A DNA stretch of 6,698 nucleotides from an uncultured Methylococcaceae bacterium. GTDB lineage: Bacteria > Pseudomonadota > Gammaproteobacteria > Methylococcales > Methylococcaceae. The stretch spans positions 1-6,698 of the forward strand of contig CAIVXW010000306.1 in the NCBI GenBank assembly GCA_903910005.1, given 5' to 3'. The notes beneath the pieces were generated by a model. It did no database searches. It was given only the letters and a program-made list of their open reading frames with translations, and had not been told where the DNA came from. Positions 1 to 6,530 of this stretch are shown piece after piece. Positions within the stretch are counted from its first letter, which is position 1. Each line of letters opens with the position of its first letter. The position numbers and the translations under genes are program-made.

Positions 1-6
1 ATAGTA

Positions 7-65
7 TTTTTTGTGTATTTTCGTGTTTTTAGTGGCTCTGTTTTTTTGCCACGAAAGGCACGAAA
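7..65. repeat. Degenerate TTTTCGTG / CACGAAA repeat cluster
   Basis: Three T-rich units ending in GTG follow one another at 7-15, 16-25 and 26-34. After a T7 run (41-47), two 9-base units follow in the opposite sense: GCCACGAAA (48-56) and GGCACGAAA (57-65). The whole is therefore two short arrays facing each other. From memory, similar 'TTCGTGCCTTTCGTGGC' words are scattered between genes in many proteobacterial genomes; no search was run. The 13-base word at 43-55 recurs inverted at 6489-6501. Confidence 0.55.
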
Positions 66-108
66 TTGCCAGAAAATTCATGATCAACAGCCTTTCGCAG
101 CCAAAATC

Positions 109-128
109 GGACGTTCTGATGAACGTTC
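109..128. other. Small hairpin with TGAT loop
   Basis: ACGTTC (111-116) and GAACGT (121-126) form a perfect 6-bp stem around the loop TGAT. Read on the plus strand it extends to 8 pairs through a G-T wobble and a G-C pair. Read on the minus strand it is followed, after GA, by only four Ts (106-103). It could be a weak terminator for minus-strand transcripts from the beta-CASP gene, but it lies about 180 bases past that stop codon and the T tract is short. Confidence 0.3.
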
Positions 129-140
129 CGCCACAAGATC

Positions 141-240
141 CGTTCGTACTCAGCCCTCTTCAGCCCCCTCGCTCATGGTGAGCCCTTCGACTCCCGATCA
201 TGGTGAGATTATCGAACCCTCAGGAGAGCCCTGCCGAACC
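141..240. repeat. Degenerate short tandem repeat, CATGGTGAG..TCGAAC type
   Basis: The 10-base word TCATGGTGAG occurs exactly at 173-182 and 198-207, 25 bases apart, each followed within a few bases by TTCGAC or ATCGAAC. A third, worn copy begins at 221 (CAGGAGAGCC) and ends in GCCGAACC at 240. A still weaker one may begin at 141 (CGTTCGTACTCAGCC). The unit resembles the widespread bacterial intergenic word with GGTGAGCC and TCGAAC, recalled from general knowledge. Degeneracy suggests old relics; no function is evident. Confidence 0.5.
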
Positions 241-309
241 ACGCGTTCAGCACGAACAGATTTTGGTATTTCCGACGAACGAATAAAAACTGAAAATGCT
301 GTAACAGGC

Positions 310-1701
310 TCAGGGGATCACGACCTCCATCCCCGGAAAACGTTGCCGTAAAATTTCGGCAAAACGGATTTTGCTGCGGTTTTCACCGTGTACCAACACG
401 ATCCGGCGTGGCTTCCCGCGCATCCGTTTAATGAAATTGATCAAGTCGACCTGATCAGCGTGGGCCGAGTAACCACCAATCGTGTGGATGCGGGCACGGA
501 TGGTGTAGCGTTCACCGTCCAGATCAACGTAGCCGCCCCGGGGACCGTATTCCTGAATGGCCCGCCCGGGGGTACCCGCCGCCTGGTACCCGACAAACAG
601 CACATCGTGGCGGGCATCCCCCAGCAAGGCTTTCAGATAATTGACGATGCGGCCACCGCTGCACATGCCACTGGCAGCGATCACCACAGCCGGACGGGTG
701 GTTCGGGCCAGGTATTGCACCGTTTGTAGATGCTGGTCGTGGGCGGCGATGGTTAAAACCTGATCAAATGCCAATGGGTGACGGCCACCAGCCAGGCGTT
801 GACGGGCTTCCTTGTCCCAGTGTTCGCGCAGACGGGCATAACCTGCCGTGAAATCAGCGGCCAGTGGCGAGTCAATGATGATATCCAGTCCATCCCAGGT
901 CAGACCGGGAGCCACGGCTTGCTGGCGGTGTTGGTGGATGATTTGTTCCATCTCATACAGCAATTCCTGGGTACGACCGATGCTGAAAGCCGGAATCAGC
1001 AGGGTGCCTCGATTGGCCAGAGCCGTTTCGACGATAGTCTTCAGACGTTCCCGTCGCAGTTTGCGATCCTCATGGAGCCGATCACCGTACGTGCTTTCGA
1101 GTACCACCACATCGGCGCGGTAAGGCGATTTGGGAGCCGGCAACAACGGCGTGTACGGGGCACCCAGATCTCCCGAAAACACCACCCGGGTGGTTTGACC
1201 GGTCTCGTGGAGATCACACTCGACATAGGCTGAACCGAGGATGTGCCCGGCGGGTTGCAACTTGACCCGGAGGCGGGTTACGCCGTCGAATACCGTATGC
1301 CAACTGGCGTAGGGCAAGGCGACCAGACGTTGACGGACAAGGCCCAGAAACCCTTCGATCAGGCGGGCATCGCGGGTTACACCCACCTTCATGGCATCTT
1401 CCAGCACCAGTGGCAACAGTGCGGCTGAAGCCTCACTGCACAGAATCGGCCCCCTGAATCCGGCTGCCAGCAGATGGGGAATCCGGCCTACGTGATCAAT
1501 ATGGACATGCGTCACGATCAGGGCAACCACCCCATCCAGGGCAAACCGGACGGCCAGTTGCTCACTCCCGGCTCCGTCTGCGGCCGTCTCCGCTCCCTGA
1601 AACAAGCCACAATCCACCAAAACAGAACGACCATCGGCCAGGATCAACTGGTGACAGGAACCGGTTACGCCGTCAATCGCGCCGTGATGTTTCAGTTGCA
1701 T
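310..1701 (-). CDS. MBL-fold beta-CASP hydrolase, RNA-processing exonuclease type
   Basis: A complete 463-residue protein, normal length for the bacterial beta-CASP family related to CPSF73/Ysh1, which are zinc-dependent nucleases of the cytoplasm acting on RNA. The opening (VTGSCH at 12-17, DCGLFQG at 30-36) matches the usual family start, so the ATG at 1701 is well supported. Visible zinc-site motifs are H65-x-H67-x-D69-H70, H153 in AGHILGSA and D178 in SGDLG. Beta-CASP signatures follow: ESTYGDR (202-208, motif A), IPAFSIGRTQELL (236-248), ASGMCSGGR (343-351), GYQAAGTPGR (371-380), H414 in YSAHAD (motif B) and H438 in LVHGE (motif C). All catalytic positions look intact. There is no signal peptide. 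The leader lacks a clear Shine-Dalgarno sequence. It lies 66 bases after the glycosyltransferase operon, and I infer no functional link. Nuclease activity is family knowledge; the substrate is unknown. Confidence 0.93.
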   Translation of the reverse strand: MQLKHHGAIDGVTGSCHQLILADGRSVLVDCGLFQGAETAADGAGSEQLAVRFALDGVVALIVTHVHIDHVGRIPHLLAAGFRGPILCSEASAALLPLVLEDAMKVGVTRDARLIEGFLGLVRQRLVALPYASWHTVFDGVTRLRVKLQPAGHILGSAYVECDLHETGQTTRVVFSGDLGAPYTPLLPAPKSPYRADVVVLESTYGDRLHEDRKLRRERLKTIVETALANRGTLLIPAFSIGRTQELLYEMEQIIHQHRQQAVAPGLTWDGLDIIIDSPLAADFTAGYARLREHWDKEARQRLAGGRHPLAFDQVLTIAAHDQHLQTVQYLARTTRPAVVIAASGMCSGGRIVNYLKALLGDARHDVLFVGYQAAGTPGRAIQEYGPRGGYVDLDGERYTIRARIHTIGGYSAHADQVDLINFIKRMRGKPRRIVLVHGENRSKIRFAEILRQRFPGMEVVIP

Positions 1702-1767
1702 GTGTTGGTACCGGGAGCGGGGTGGGGGAGGTTGAGTTTGCGAACGCCTTCAATCAAGTCACGAACG
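1702..1767 (-). promoter_or_regulatory. C-rich, G-poor leader between GT92 and beta-CASP genes
   Basis: Read on the transcribed (minus) strand, bases 1738 to 1702 contain 21 C and 3 G in 37. This composition is typical of Rho loading sites, so a Rho-dependent end to the upstream operon is possible. On the plus strand the same stretch has G runs at 1713-1715, 1719-1722, 1724-1728 and 1730-1731. The word CGAACGC occurs twice on the plus strand (1741-1747 and 1762-1768). I see no good -10/-35 pair, no intrinsic terminator hairpin and no Shine-Dalgarno before the ATG at 1701. The regulatory reading is inference. Confidence 0.3.
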
Positions 1768-2583
1768 CTATCGCCCGATGGCCTGGTTGATTTCCAGTAT
1801 TTTCAGCTTGAGTGGAGTCAGAAAATTATAGATTATTCCATCATTGCATTCATTACGGTCATACTCAAAATACCAGCTATCAGGGCGAATCAGTACAGGG
1901 TTTCCATCAGCCGCCCCAATCGTACGTTTTGTATCTGAGAAATATTCATAACTTTGCACGGCATAATGGTTTATCCTGAGAAAATCGTAGGATGGTTCAA
2001 TCTGTTGCATCCATCCTTGTGTTACGGGACGCAGACACTCATCACAGGTACCATTGACCGTCTCAAACAAATGGGAACCCACAATTCGGATAGTTTGCCG
2101 ACCTTTGACGATGGATTTAATATGCCGGTTTGCCGGAAAACCGTAATCACTGTGTCGCGGATAGTTCTCGATAATAAGCCCGTCCGGTTCCCTGATATGT
2201 CCATTGCCACCATAGCACACCCAGTAAACAGCCAGGGCAGACAGAGGCAGATTGGCATAGTGATCAAGCGCGGTGCCAATGTAGCGGTATCGGGGCGAAA
2301 ACAAAAATTCATCCCCATCAATAAATGCCATCCAGTCTACCTGAGGCAGGTACTGCTCGGCTGCATGCTGATAGGCAATGAGCTGAGGCAATTCATCCAT
2401 ATCGATCGCATGGACGGTGACAGGGTAATGGCAAGCCACTCTCAGAAGGGTTTCGGTCATTCCGTCAGTACATTTATGGGAATAAATGTAAAACCGATCG
2501 AATCCCGCCAGCAAATGAAAGGCCAGCCACTCAATAATCCATGGATTGCGATTCCTCTGAATGCTGGTAATGGCCAGAGTCAT
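1768..2583 (-). CDS. GT92/DUF23-type glycosyltransferase
   Basis: A complete 271-residue protein that reads as a bacterial member of the GT92 (DUF23, Glyco_tranf_2_4-like) family of GT-A transferases, which move a sugar from a nucleotide donor. The N-terminal motif RNRNPWIIEWLAFH (10-23) replaces the more common KNE..YL.EW..YH. FDRFYIYSH (28-36) and TDG (39-41) continue the fold. AYQHA (70-74) and WMAFIDGDEFLF (84-95), with the metal-binding D89-x-D91 pair, are the family hallmark. NHYAVQSYEYF (205-215) is the typical C-terminal motif. There is no signal peptide or membrane segment, so it is probably cytoplasmic. Its ATG overlaps the preceding methyltransferase stop in an ATGA junction (2580-2583) and no Shine-Dalgarno is visible, which points to translational coupling. 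Donor sugar and acceptor cannot be read from sequence; the context suggests extension of a methylated glycan. Confidence 0.85.
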   Translation of the reverse strand: MTLAITSIQRNRNPWIIEWLAFHLLAGFDRFYIYSHKCTDGMTETLLRVACHYPVTVHAIDMDELPQLIAYQHAAEQYLPQVDWMAFIDGDEFLFSPRYRYIGTALDHYANLPLSALAVYWVCYGGNGHIREPDGLIIENYPRHSDYGFPANRHIKSIVKGRQTIRIVGSHLFETVNGTCDECLRPVTQGWMQQIEPSYDFLRINHYAVQSYEYFSDTKRTIGAADGNPVLIRPDSWYFEYDRNECNDGIIYNFLTPLKLKILEINQAIGR

Positions 2584-3266
2584 GCCAATTGCGATGACGC
2601 TGCGGGTACTGCCCGAACAACATACTGATACGGAATGGCGTCTGCTTCGGCCAGGTTCGGGTCATACTGGCTGGCTGCTGCCATGGCACGAATATGGGGT
2701 ATATAGGTTTCAGCCCCTGGAAAATTGAAAACCCTGGATACAGCCTGCTCAATCCTGAAACCGGTCGATTCAAACAACTCAAAAAGGGTTGTTCGAGTAA
2801 AAAACCGCAGGTGAGTCCGGTCAAACAGACCGTCATTTTCATAGCGGAACAATCCTATATTGAGCCTGGCCTGAAAACTCCAGTGCTGGGCATTGGGAAT
2901 GCTGGCGATTACGTAGCCCGTATCAGGCATGTGCTGCCTGATACGCGCTAAAACTTTCCAGGGATCCTGCAGGTGTTCCAGGGTATCCCCAAAAACCCAG
3001 GCATCGGTGCGACTCCAGCGGATCAATTCTGTCTCGCTGATTTGCTCGATATCGCGGCAATACACTGCCTGACAATGCGAACGGGCCAGCCTGATGTTGT
3101 CAGGATCAATATCTATCCCGACCCAGTGACAGTCGGGGTTTTTAGCCCGGTAGGCTTCTGCCAGGGTTCCCCGCATACAGCCGATTTCGGTAATCGCCCG
3201 CAGGTTTTCAGGAATCAGGTCAAGCAAGGTTTCATTGTATTGATCATACGCCGGTGTCTGTTGCAT
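2580..3266 (-). CDS. SAM-dependent methyltransferase, class I (Methyltransf_11/23-like)
   Basis: A complete 228-residue class I methyltransferase. The SAM-binding loop is TEIGCMRGTL (26-35, with C30-M31-R32 where GxG is more usual), followed by the acidic strand GIDIDP (50-55), GDTLEHL (93-99) for motif post-I/IV and ASIPN (121-125). DRTHLRFFT (149-157) followed by a helix ending in STGF (167-170) is the C-terminal signature common in methyltransferases of surface-glycan and secondary-metabolism clusters. It begins 13 bases after the upstream methyltransferase stop with no clear Shine-Dalgarno, and ends in a 4-base overlap with the GT92 gene, so it is probably translated by re-initiation. It may methylate a sugar made by its neighbours; this is inferred from context only. 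It may be a distant paralogue of the gene just upstream. Confidence 0.85.
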   Translation of the reverse strand: MQQTPAYDQYNETLLDLIPENLRAITEIGCMRGTLAEAYRAKNPDCHWVGIDIDPDNIRLARSHCQAVYCRDIEQISETELIRWSRTDAWVFGDTLEHLQDPWKVLARIRQHMPDTGYVIASIPNAQHWSFQARLNIGLFRYENDGLFDRTHLRFFTRTTLFELFESTGFRIEQAVSRVFNFPGAETYIPHIRAMAAASQYDPNLAEADAIPYQYVVRAVPAASSQLA

Positions 3267-3279
3267 GGCTATCTATTAT

Positions 3280-4002
3280 TCAGTTGAGCTTGAATACAAC
3301 GTTGGGAGTCAGATTCATGCCTACGGCACTTGCTATCCTCATCCCTTTGTCAATGGAAAAATCCTTGTTGGCCGTAGGCTGAAAAAATTCTATGAAGTCA
3401 AGACTGCTTTTTCGGTAGACGAAATTTCCCACCAACTGCATGCCCGTAGCATACATGACAGGTTGCAGGGCCATCATCGCCGAGGCCGGTATGCCGATCC
3501 GGTGCTCCTGCAAGTCTGCCACCTGCTCACTCTCCTGTGGATAAAACCATAGCGGGGTACTGACAAAGAGGTATGCGTCCTCCCGCAGGAATGTTAGCAG
3601 GGTACGCATCAGCCAACGGGCCGTTTCCAGGTCGAGATGCTCTATGACATCCAGCAGGCACAGAATGTCATAGTCACGCAACTGCATGATCGACAGATCC
3701 TGAGCCAGGCCATGCCAGACATTCCTGTAATATTTTTTCTCGAACAAGGCCTTGTTGCAGCAGTTGTGGTAATACCCGTCGATCCCGTCTACCTCCCAGT
3801 GGCATGTTGCCGGGTTGGTTTTAATGAGTTCTCCCAGTGTCCCGGTACCAAAGCCTATATCCAGCACACGAACCGGGCGTTCTGCCTCGGGAATGATATG
3901 AAATATCAATGCCTTCAGCGCGGCTGATCCGGCTTCAAAATACTCAACACCATCAGGTATCGGATGGCAGAGCCGGTAATCCTGCACAATGGGAATAAAC
4001 AT
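3280..4002 (-). CDS. SAM-dependent methyltransferase, class I
   Basis: A complete 240-residue class I methyltransferase. Motif I is VLDIGFGTGTLGELI (46-60), followed by the acidic segment VDGID (71-75), LLDVIEHLD (116-124) and YLFVSTP (144-150). EHRIG (166-170) lies where the neighbouring methyltransferase has THLRFF. The C-terminal 45 residues (about 195-240) match nothing I recognise and may shape the substrate site. The start at 4002 is supported by AGGG at 4012-4009, six bases before the ATG and overlapping the TAG stop of the 818-residue gene, leaving only 8 bases between the genes. This is a classic coupled operon junction. The substrate is unknown; with three glycosyltransferase genes around it, sugar O- or N-methylation is the leading guess, and methylation of another small molecule or protein remains possible. 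Confidence 0.85.
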   Translation of the reverse strand: MFIPIVQDYRLCHPIPDGVEYFEAGSAALKALIFHIIPEAERPVRVLDIGFGTGTLGELIKTNPATCHWEVDGIDGYYHNCCNKALFEKKYYRNVWHGLAQDLSIMQLRDYDILCLLDVIEHLDLETARWLMRTLLTFLREDAYLFVSTPLWFYPQESEQVADLQEHRIGIPASAMMALQPVMYATGMQLVGNFVYRKSSLDFIEFFQPTANKDFSIDKGMRIASAVGMNLTPNVVFKLN

Positions 4003-4003
4003 G

Positions 4004-4013
4004 CTCCACCCTA
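4004..4013 (-). promoter_or_regulatory. Ribosome binding site overlapping upstream stop codon
   Basis: The transcript reads TAGGGTGGAGC directly before the ATG at 4002. AGGG (4012-4009) sits six bases from the start and shares its first two bases with the TAG stop of the preceding 818-codon gene. This is the best Shine-Dalgarno among the junctions in the window and favours the chosen methyltransferase start. Confidence 0.6.
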
Positions 4014-6467
4014 TAAATGTTCAGCCAGTGGCCCCACAACGTAGCGCACGCCATATTTCCTGACAAACTCCTGAAACAGCAGGCCATCCGCAGCCTGGGC
4101 ATATTTGATATGCCATCCGCCCTCCCTGATCCAGAGTACACGCCGCATGACAAATTGCATGCAATCAATGTTTTTCATGATGGAAGGGTAGCCGGACAGA
4201 TACATCCACTGCCGGGCGGCCATGTCCATATTGAACTCCCGAAAATCAATGAGGTTTTCATGCGTTCCCATCGACATATACCCTTTGGCGAGAATACCGA
4301 AGATGATGATGTCGGCAGCGGTTCGGTCAATATCATGAATAACAACCCGGGGATAGGGGCGCATGATTTCCTGATGAATGGCGGACAGCATGCCGGTATA
4401 GTGGTAATTATCCGCGTTGGTAATCAGAAGGTACTGGCCACGCGCCAGCCTGATACCCAGATCACGCAGGCTGTGCCCATAATCATTGGCCCGAACCGTA
4501 GTGGCATGGGTCTTCAGACGAATCCACCCGGGTGGCGGAAATTCGTCAGTTTCCCAGGGCTGGGTACGTGGCCCGTCATGCAGAAACAGTATCTCAAAAT
4601 TTTGGTACTTCTGGTGATACAGGGATTGCAGGCAACGAACGGCTTCCTGCCGGGATACACTGCCTTCGTAATGGACAACGACCACACTGAAAAACGGCTT
4701 GGGTTCCGGACGCTCAACAAATTGAGCAGTGCTTGCATCCAGTCCAGCCATTTCCCTGGCCCAGACCTGTTCATACAGGTTCTCAAGTTGTCTGACCCAG
4801 TGGCTTGCATCGAACAGCAATGACGCGGCTCGCCGGGTATCCAGGTAAGCCTGCAGGATCGCCAGACGACCGGGGTTGCTGACTATCCGGACGGCGGTAT
4901 CCCGATAGGTCGCCTGGCTGGTGGTGATGAGTTCGGGCACTCCCAGTGTGTCCAGCAAGGCTCCGGTTCGGCGTGAGGCCGGACTTTTGCCAACGCAGGT
5001 CAGTACCGGCACACCCTGTCTCAGAGCCTCAAGGCTTGATGTATCCGCACTGGCGGGGTAGGTATCCAGAAAAATATCGGCAAGAAACAGCGGACAGTCT
5101 TCAGTAGCGTCAGCCATAACCAGACGTTGCCCGTCAAATCCTGAACGAACCGCAACCGCAAGCATCGAGGAGCGGGCGGCGGAGGGTCTGACCAACAGCC
5201 ACAATACGCTGTCAGACACTTGATCAAGTAATTGCAGCCAGAGCGCGAACCACGATTCGGTTATTCGCCAGGAATCTCCGGCGTAACAAAATACGATGCC
5301 GCTCTCCGGGAGACCGCATGTGCGTCTCATTGCCTGCCGTTGCAGGGCAGTACTACGCGCCCTCAGGTCGGCATTGTCTCCCCCGATGGGTGGCAGGCAC
5401 AAATGCTTCGCAGGCGGGATATCATGCTGAAGGTAGGGTGCGGCAATCAGATAATCAGCCGTCGCATCATCCAGGCATCCGGCACTACCCGGGTACCTGA
5501 GTTGCAGGGGGGCGGGACGGTAATCAAACAAATTCTGATGATATCCGGCCACGTCCACCAGAATATCTATTTCGTGTTGCCGGATGATTTGAGCCGCCTG
5601 CTTATCGGGGAAGGTGGCCGGATCCATAAAAATGTGCCTGACCGGTGCCGACAAGGGCTGAATATCCTGGCCGGATCGCACGAAGAAATAGACCCGGTAA
5701 CGTGCCGGATCATGCCGGTCGAGCAAGGTCAGTGGATGCGGCATCCCGGCGCAGATATCGCCACTCCACAAATATCCCAGATGAATCCGGTCGTGAGTAT
5801 ATGCCGGTGCAGGTTCAAGGGATTCTGCGTGGGGTGTATGCAGGGTATTCAACCACTGCACCAAAACCCGCGCCTGATGCTCAGGGTCATCAATCAAGGC
5901 AGGAAATTGCAGCATTTGCCGGGCATTCGTCACAAACAGCCGGCTTAGCCCTTCAACCCTGTCGGTAACCGGCCACAGGCAGAGTTGCTGGCGCAGGTAG
6001 ATCAGATGGTTCCATACAGGAGGCTGGTCGGCCTGCAAAGCCAGACTCCGGGCCAAAGCTGATTCTGCTTCCTGAAGCAACCCGAGGTTTTCCCGTACCC
6101 TGCCCAGGTTGTTCAAGACCCCGCAACGATACTGATCCGGCTGTATTACCGGGTCGGTATCCAGTGCATCCAGTACGGTTTGCCAAATCGCAATGGCTTC
6201 TTCGGGAAACCCTGCCAGTTCACGCAACAGGCCAAGATTAATACCCGCTTCAATTGATCCAGCCTCCAGGGCAATCCGGTAAGCCTGGGTGGCAGCGTCA
6301 TGATTCCCGACCATGCCGTAGCATACACCCAGATTAAAGCAGACGACTGCAAGGTAGGGAGTATCCGGATTAGCCAGTAACCAGTTGGCGTAAAGTGCGA
6401 TGGCTCCATCCACCTGCTGGCGTGCTAATGACTCATCAGCCTGTGCGATCAGTTCAAATATGGACAT
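4011..6467 (-). CDS. TPR - SPINDLY/OGT-like (GT41) - GT-A (GT2-like) fusion glycosyltransferase
   Basis: A complete 818-residue multidomain protein. About 3-150 are four TPR-like helical pairs (clearest: CFNLGVCYGMVGNHDAATQA at 43-62 and NNLGRVRENLGLLQEAESAL at 119-138), a likely acceptor-binding arm. About 226-570 form a GT41 domain: IHLGYLWSGD (228-237), IDILVDVAGYH (300-310), YRPAPLQLRYPGSAG (316-330), LDTYPASADTSSLEAL (467-482), GVPVLT (485-490), ASRRTGALL (497-505), and the closing LFDASHWVRQLE (551-562). The Lys expected in the FNxxxKI block is Arg (R401 in DSWRI). About 592-818 are a GT-A domain: FFSVVVVHYEG (592-602), HDG (630-632), GIRLARGQYLLITNADN (671-687) with N684-A-D686-N as the DxD equivalent, and ADGLLFQEF (793-801) near the usual catalytic-base position. 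There is no signal peptide. Its start follows a 63-base gap after another GT41-like gene; the Shine-Dalgarno is weak (CAGG). It probably acts in the cytoplasm; sugars and acceptor are unknown. Confidence 0.85.
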   Translation of the reverse strand: MSIFELIAQADESLARQQVDGAIALYANWLLANPDTPYLAVVCFNLGVCYGMVGNHDAATQAYRIALEAGSIEAGINLGLLRELAGFPEEAIAIWQTVLDALDTDPVIQPDQYRCGVLNNLGRVRENLGLLQEAESALARSLALQADQPPVWNHLIYLRQQLCLWPVTDRVEGLSRLFVTNARQMLQFPALIDDPEHQARVLVQWLNTLHTPHAESLEPAPAYTHDRIHLGYLWSGDICAGMPHPLTLLDRHDPARYRVYFFVRSGQDIQPLSAPVRHIFMDPATFPDKQAAQIIRQHEIDILVDVAGYHQNLFDYRPAPLQLRYPGSAGCLDDATADYLIAAPYLQHDIPPAKHLCLPPIGGDNADLRARSTALQRQAMRRTCGLPESGIVFCYAGDSWRITESWFALWLQLLDQVSDSVLWLLVRPSAARSSMLAVAVRSGFDGQRLVMADATEDCPLFLADIFLDTYPASADTSSLEALRQGVPVLTCVGKSPASRRTGALLDTLGVPELITTSQATYRDTAVRIVSNPGRLAILQAYLDTRRAASLLFDASHWVRQLENLYEQVWAREMAGLDASTAQFVERPEPKPFFSVVVVHYEGSVSRQEAVRCLQSLYHQKYQNFEILFLHDGPRTQPWETDEFPPPGWIRLKTHATTVRANDYGHSLRDLGIRLARGQYLLITNADNYHYTGMLSAIHQEIMRPYPRVVIHDIDRTAADIIIFGILAKGYMSMGTHENLIDFREFNMDMAARQWMYLSGYPSIMKNIDCMQFVMRRVLWIREGGWHIKYAQAADGLLFQEFVRKYGVRYVVGPLAEHL

Positions 6468-6530
6468 GATGCCTGATCCAGAGGGTTATTCGTGGCAAAA
6501 AGCCTTTTCGGGGCAAGCAAACCCGGGCCA
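6468..6530. other. 63-base spacer with dispersed-repeat word
   Basis: This gap separates the stop of the GT41-like fragment from the ATG of the fusion gene. It contains the plus-strand word TTCGTGGCAAAAA (6489-6501), the exact reverse complement of 43-55. On the minus strand a short GCC..GGC pairing followed by five Ts could form a 3-bp hairpin, too weak to call a terminator. No convincing -10/-35 promoter is visible, so read-through from the upstream gene is the simplest model. Confidence 0.45.

Larger units (their letters stand above)
1..309. other. Non-coding region downstream of the beta-CASP gene
   Basis: No convincing gene lies here. The one plus-strand reading frame (13-351) is low-complexity, has no recognisable domain and overlaps the 3' end of the real minus-strand gene. 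The stretch is AT-rich at bases 1-80 and then more mixed. It holds two kinds of degenerate repeat (near 7-65 and 140-240), a small hairpin (109-128) and a 4-bp GTTC/GAAC hairpin at 245-257. I see no strong intrinsic terminator directly after the stop codon at 310. It is best described as a repeat-bearing spacer. Confidence 0.7.

Noticed and set aside
141..240. CRISPR-like array
   Set aside because: Copies are few and degenerate, unit and spacer lengths vary, and no cas gene is present.
13..351. 112-codon plus-strand open frame at the left end
   Set aside because: It begins inside T-rich repeats, runs through degenerate repeats and overlaps the end of the beta-CASP gene; the translation is low-complexity without a domain.
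1954..2628. 224-codon plus-strand open frame opposite the GT92 gene
   Set aside because: It is antisense to a gene with clear family motifs, its translation has no recognisable domain, and it runs across the GT92/methyltransferase junction.
4017..4823. 268-codon plus-strand open frame opposite the GT-A domain
   Set aside because: It mirrors the reading frame of the fusion gene on the other strand, and no domain or motif is visible in its translation.
5232..5948. 238-codon plus-strand open frame opposite the GT41 domain
   Set aside because: The opposite strand carries the strong GT41 motifs; this translation shows no family signature and is taken as a composition effect.
6484..6520. Possible intrinsic terminator between the GT41-like fragment and the fusion gene
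   Set aside because: On the minus strand only a 3-bp GCC/GGC pairing precedes the five-T run, too weak for a terminator.
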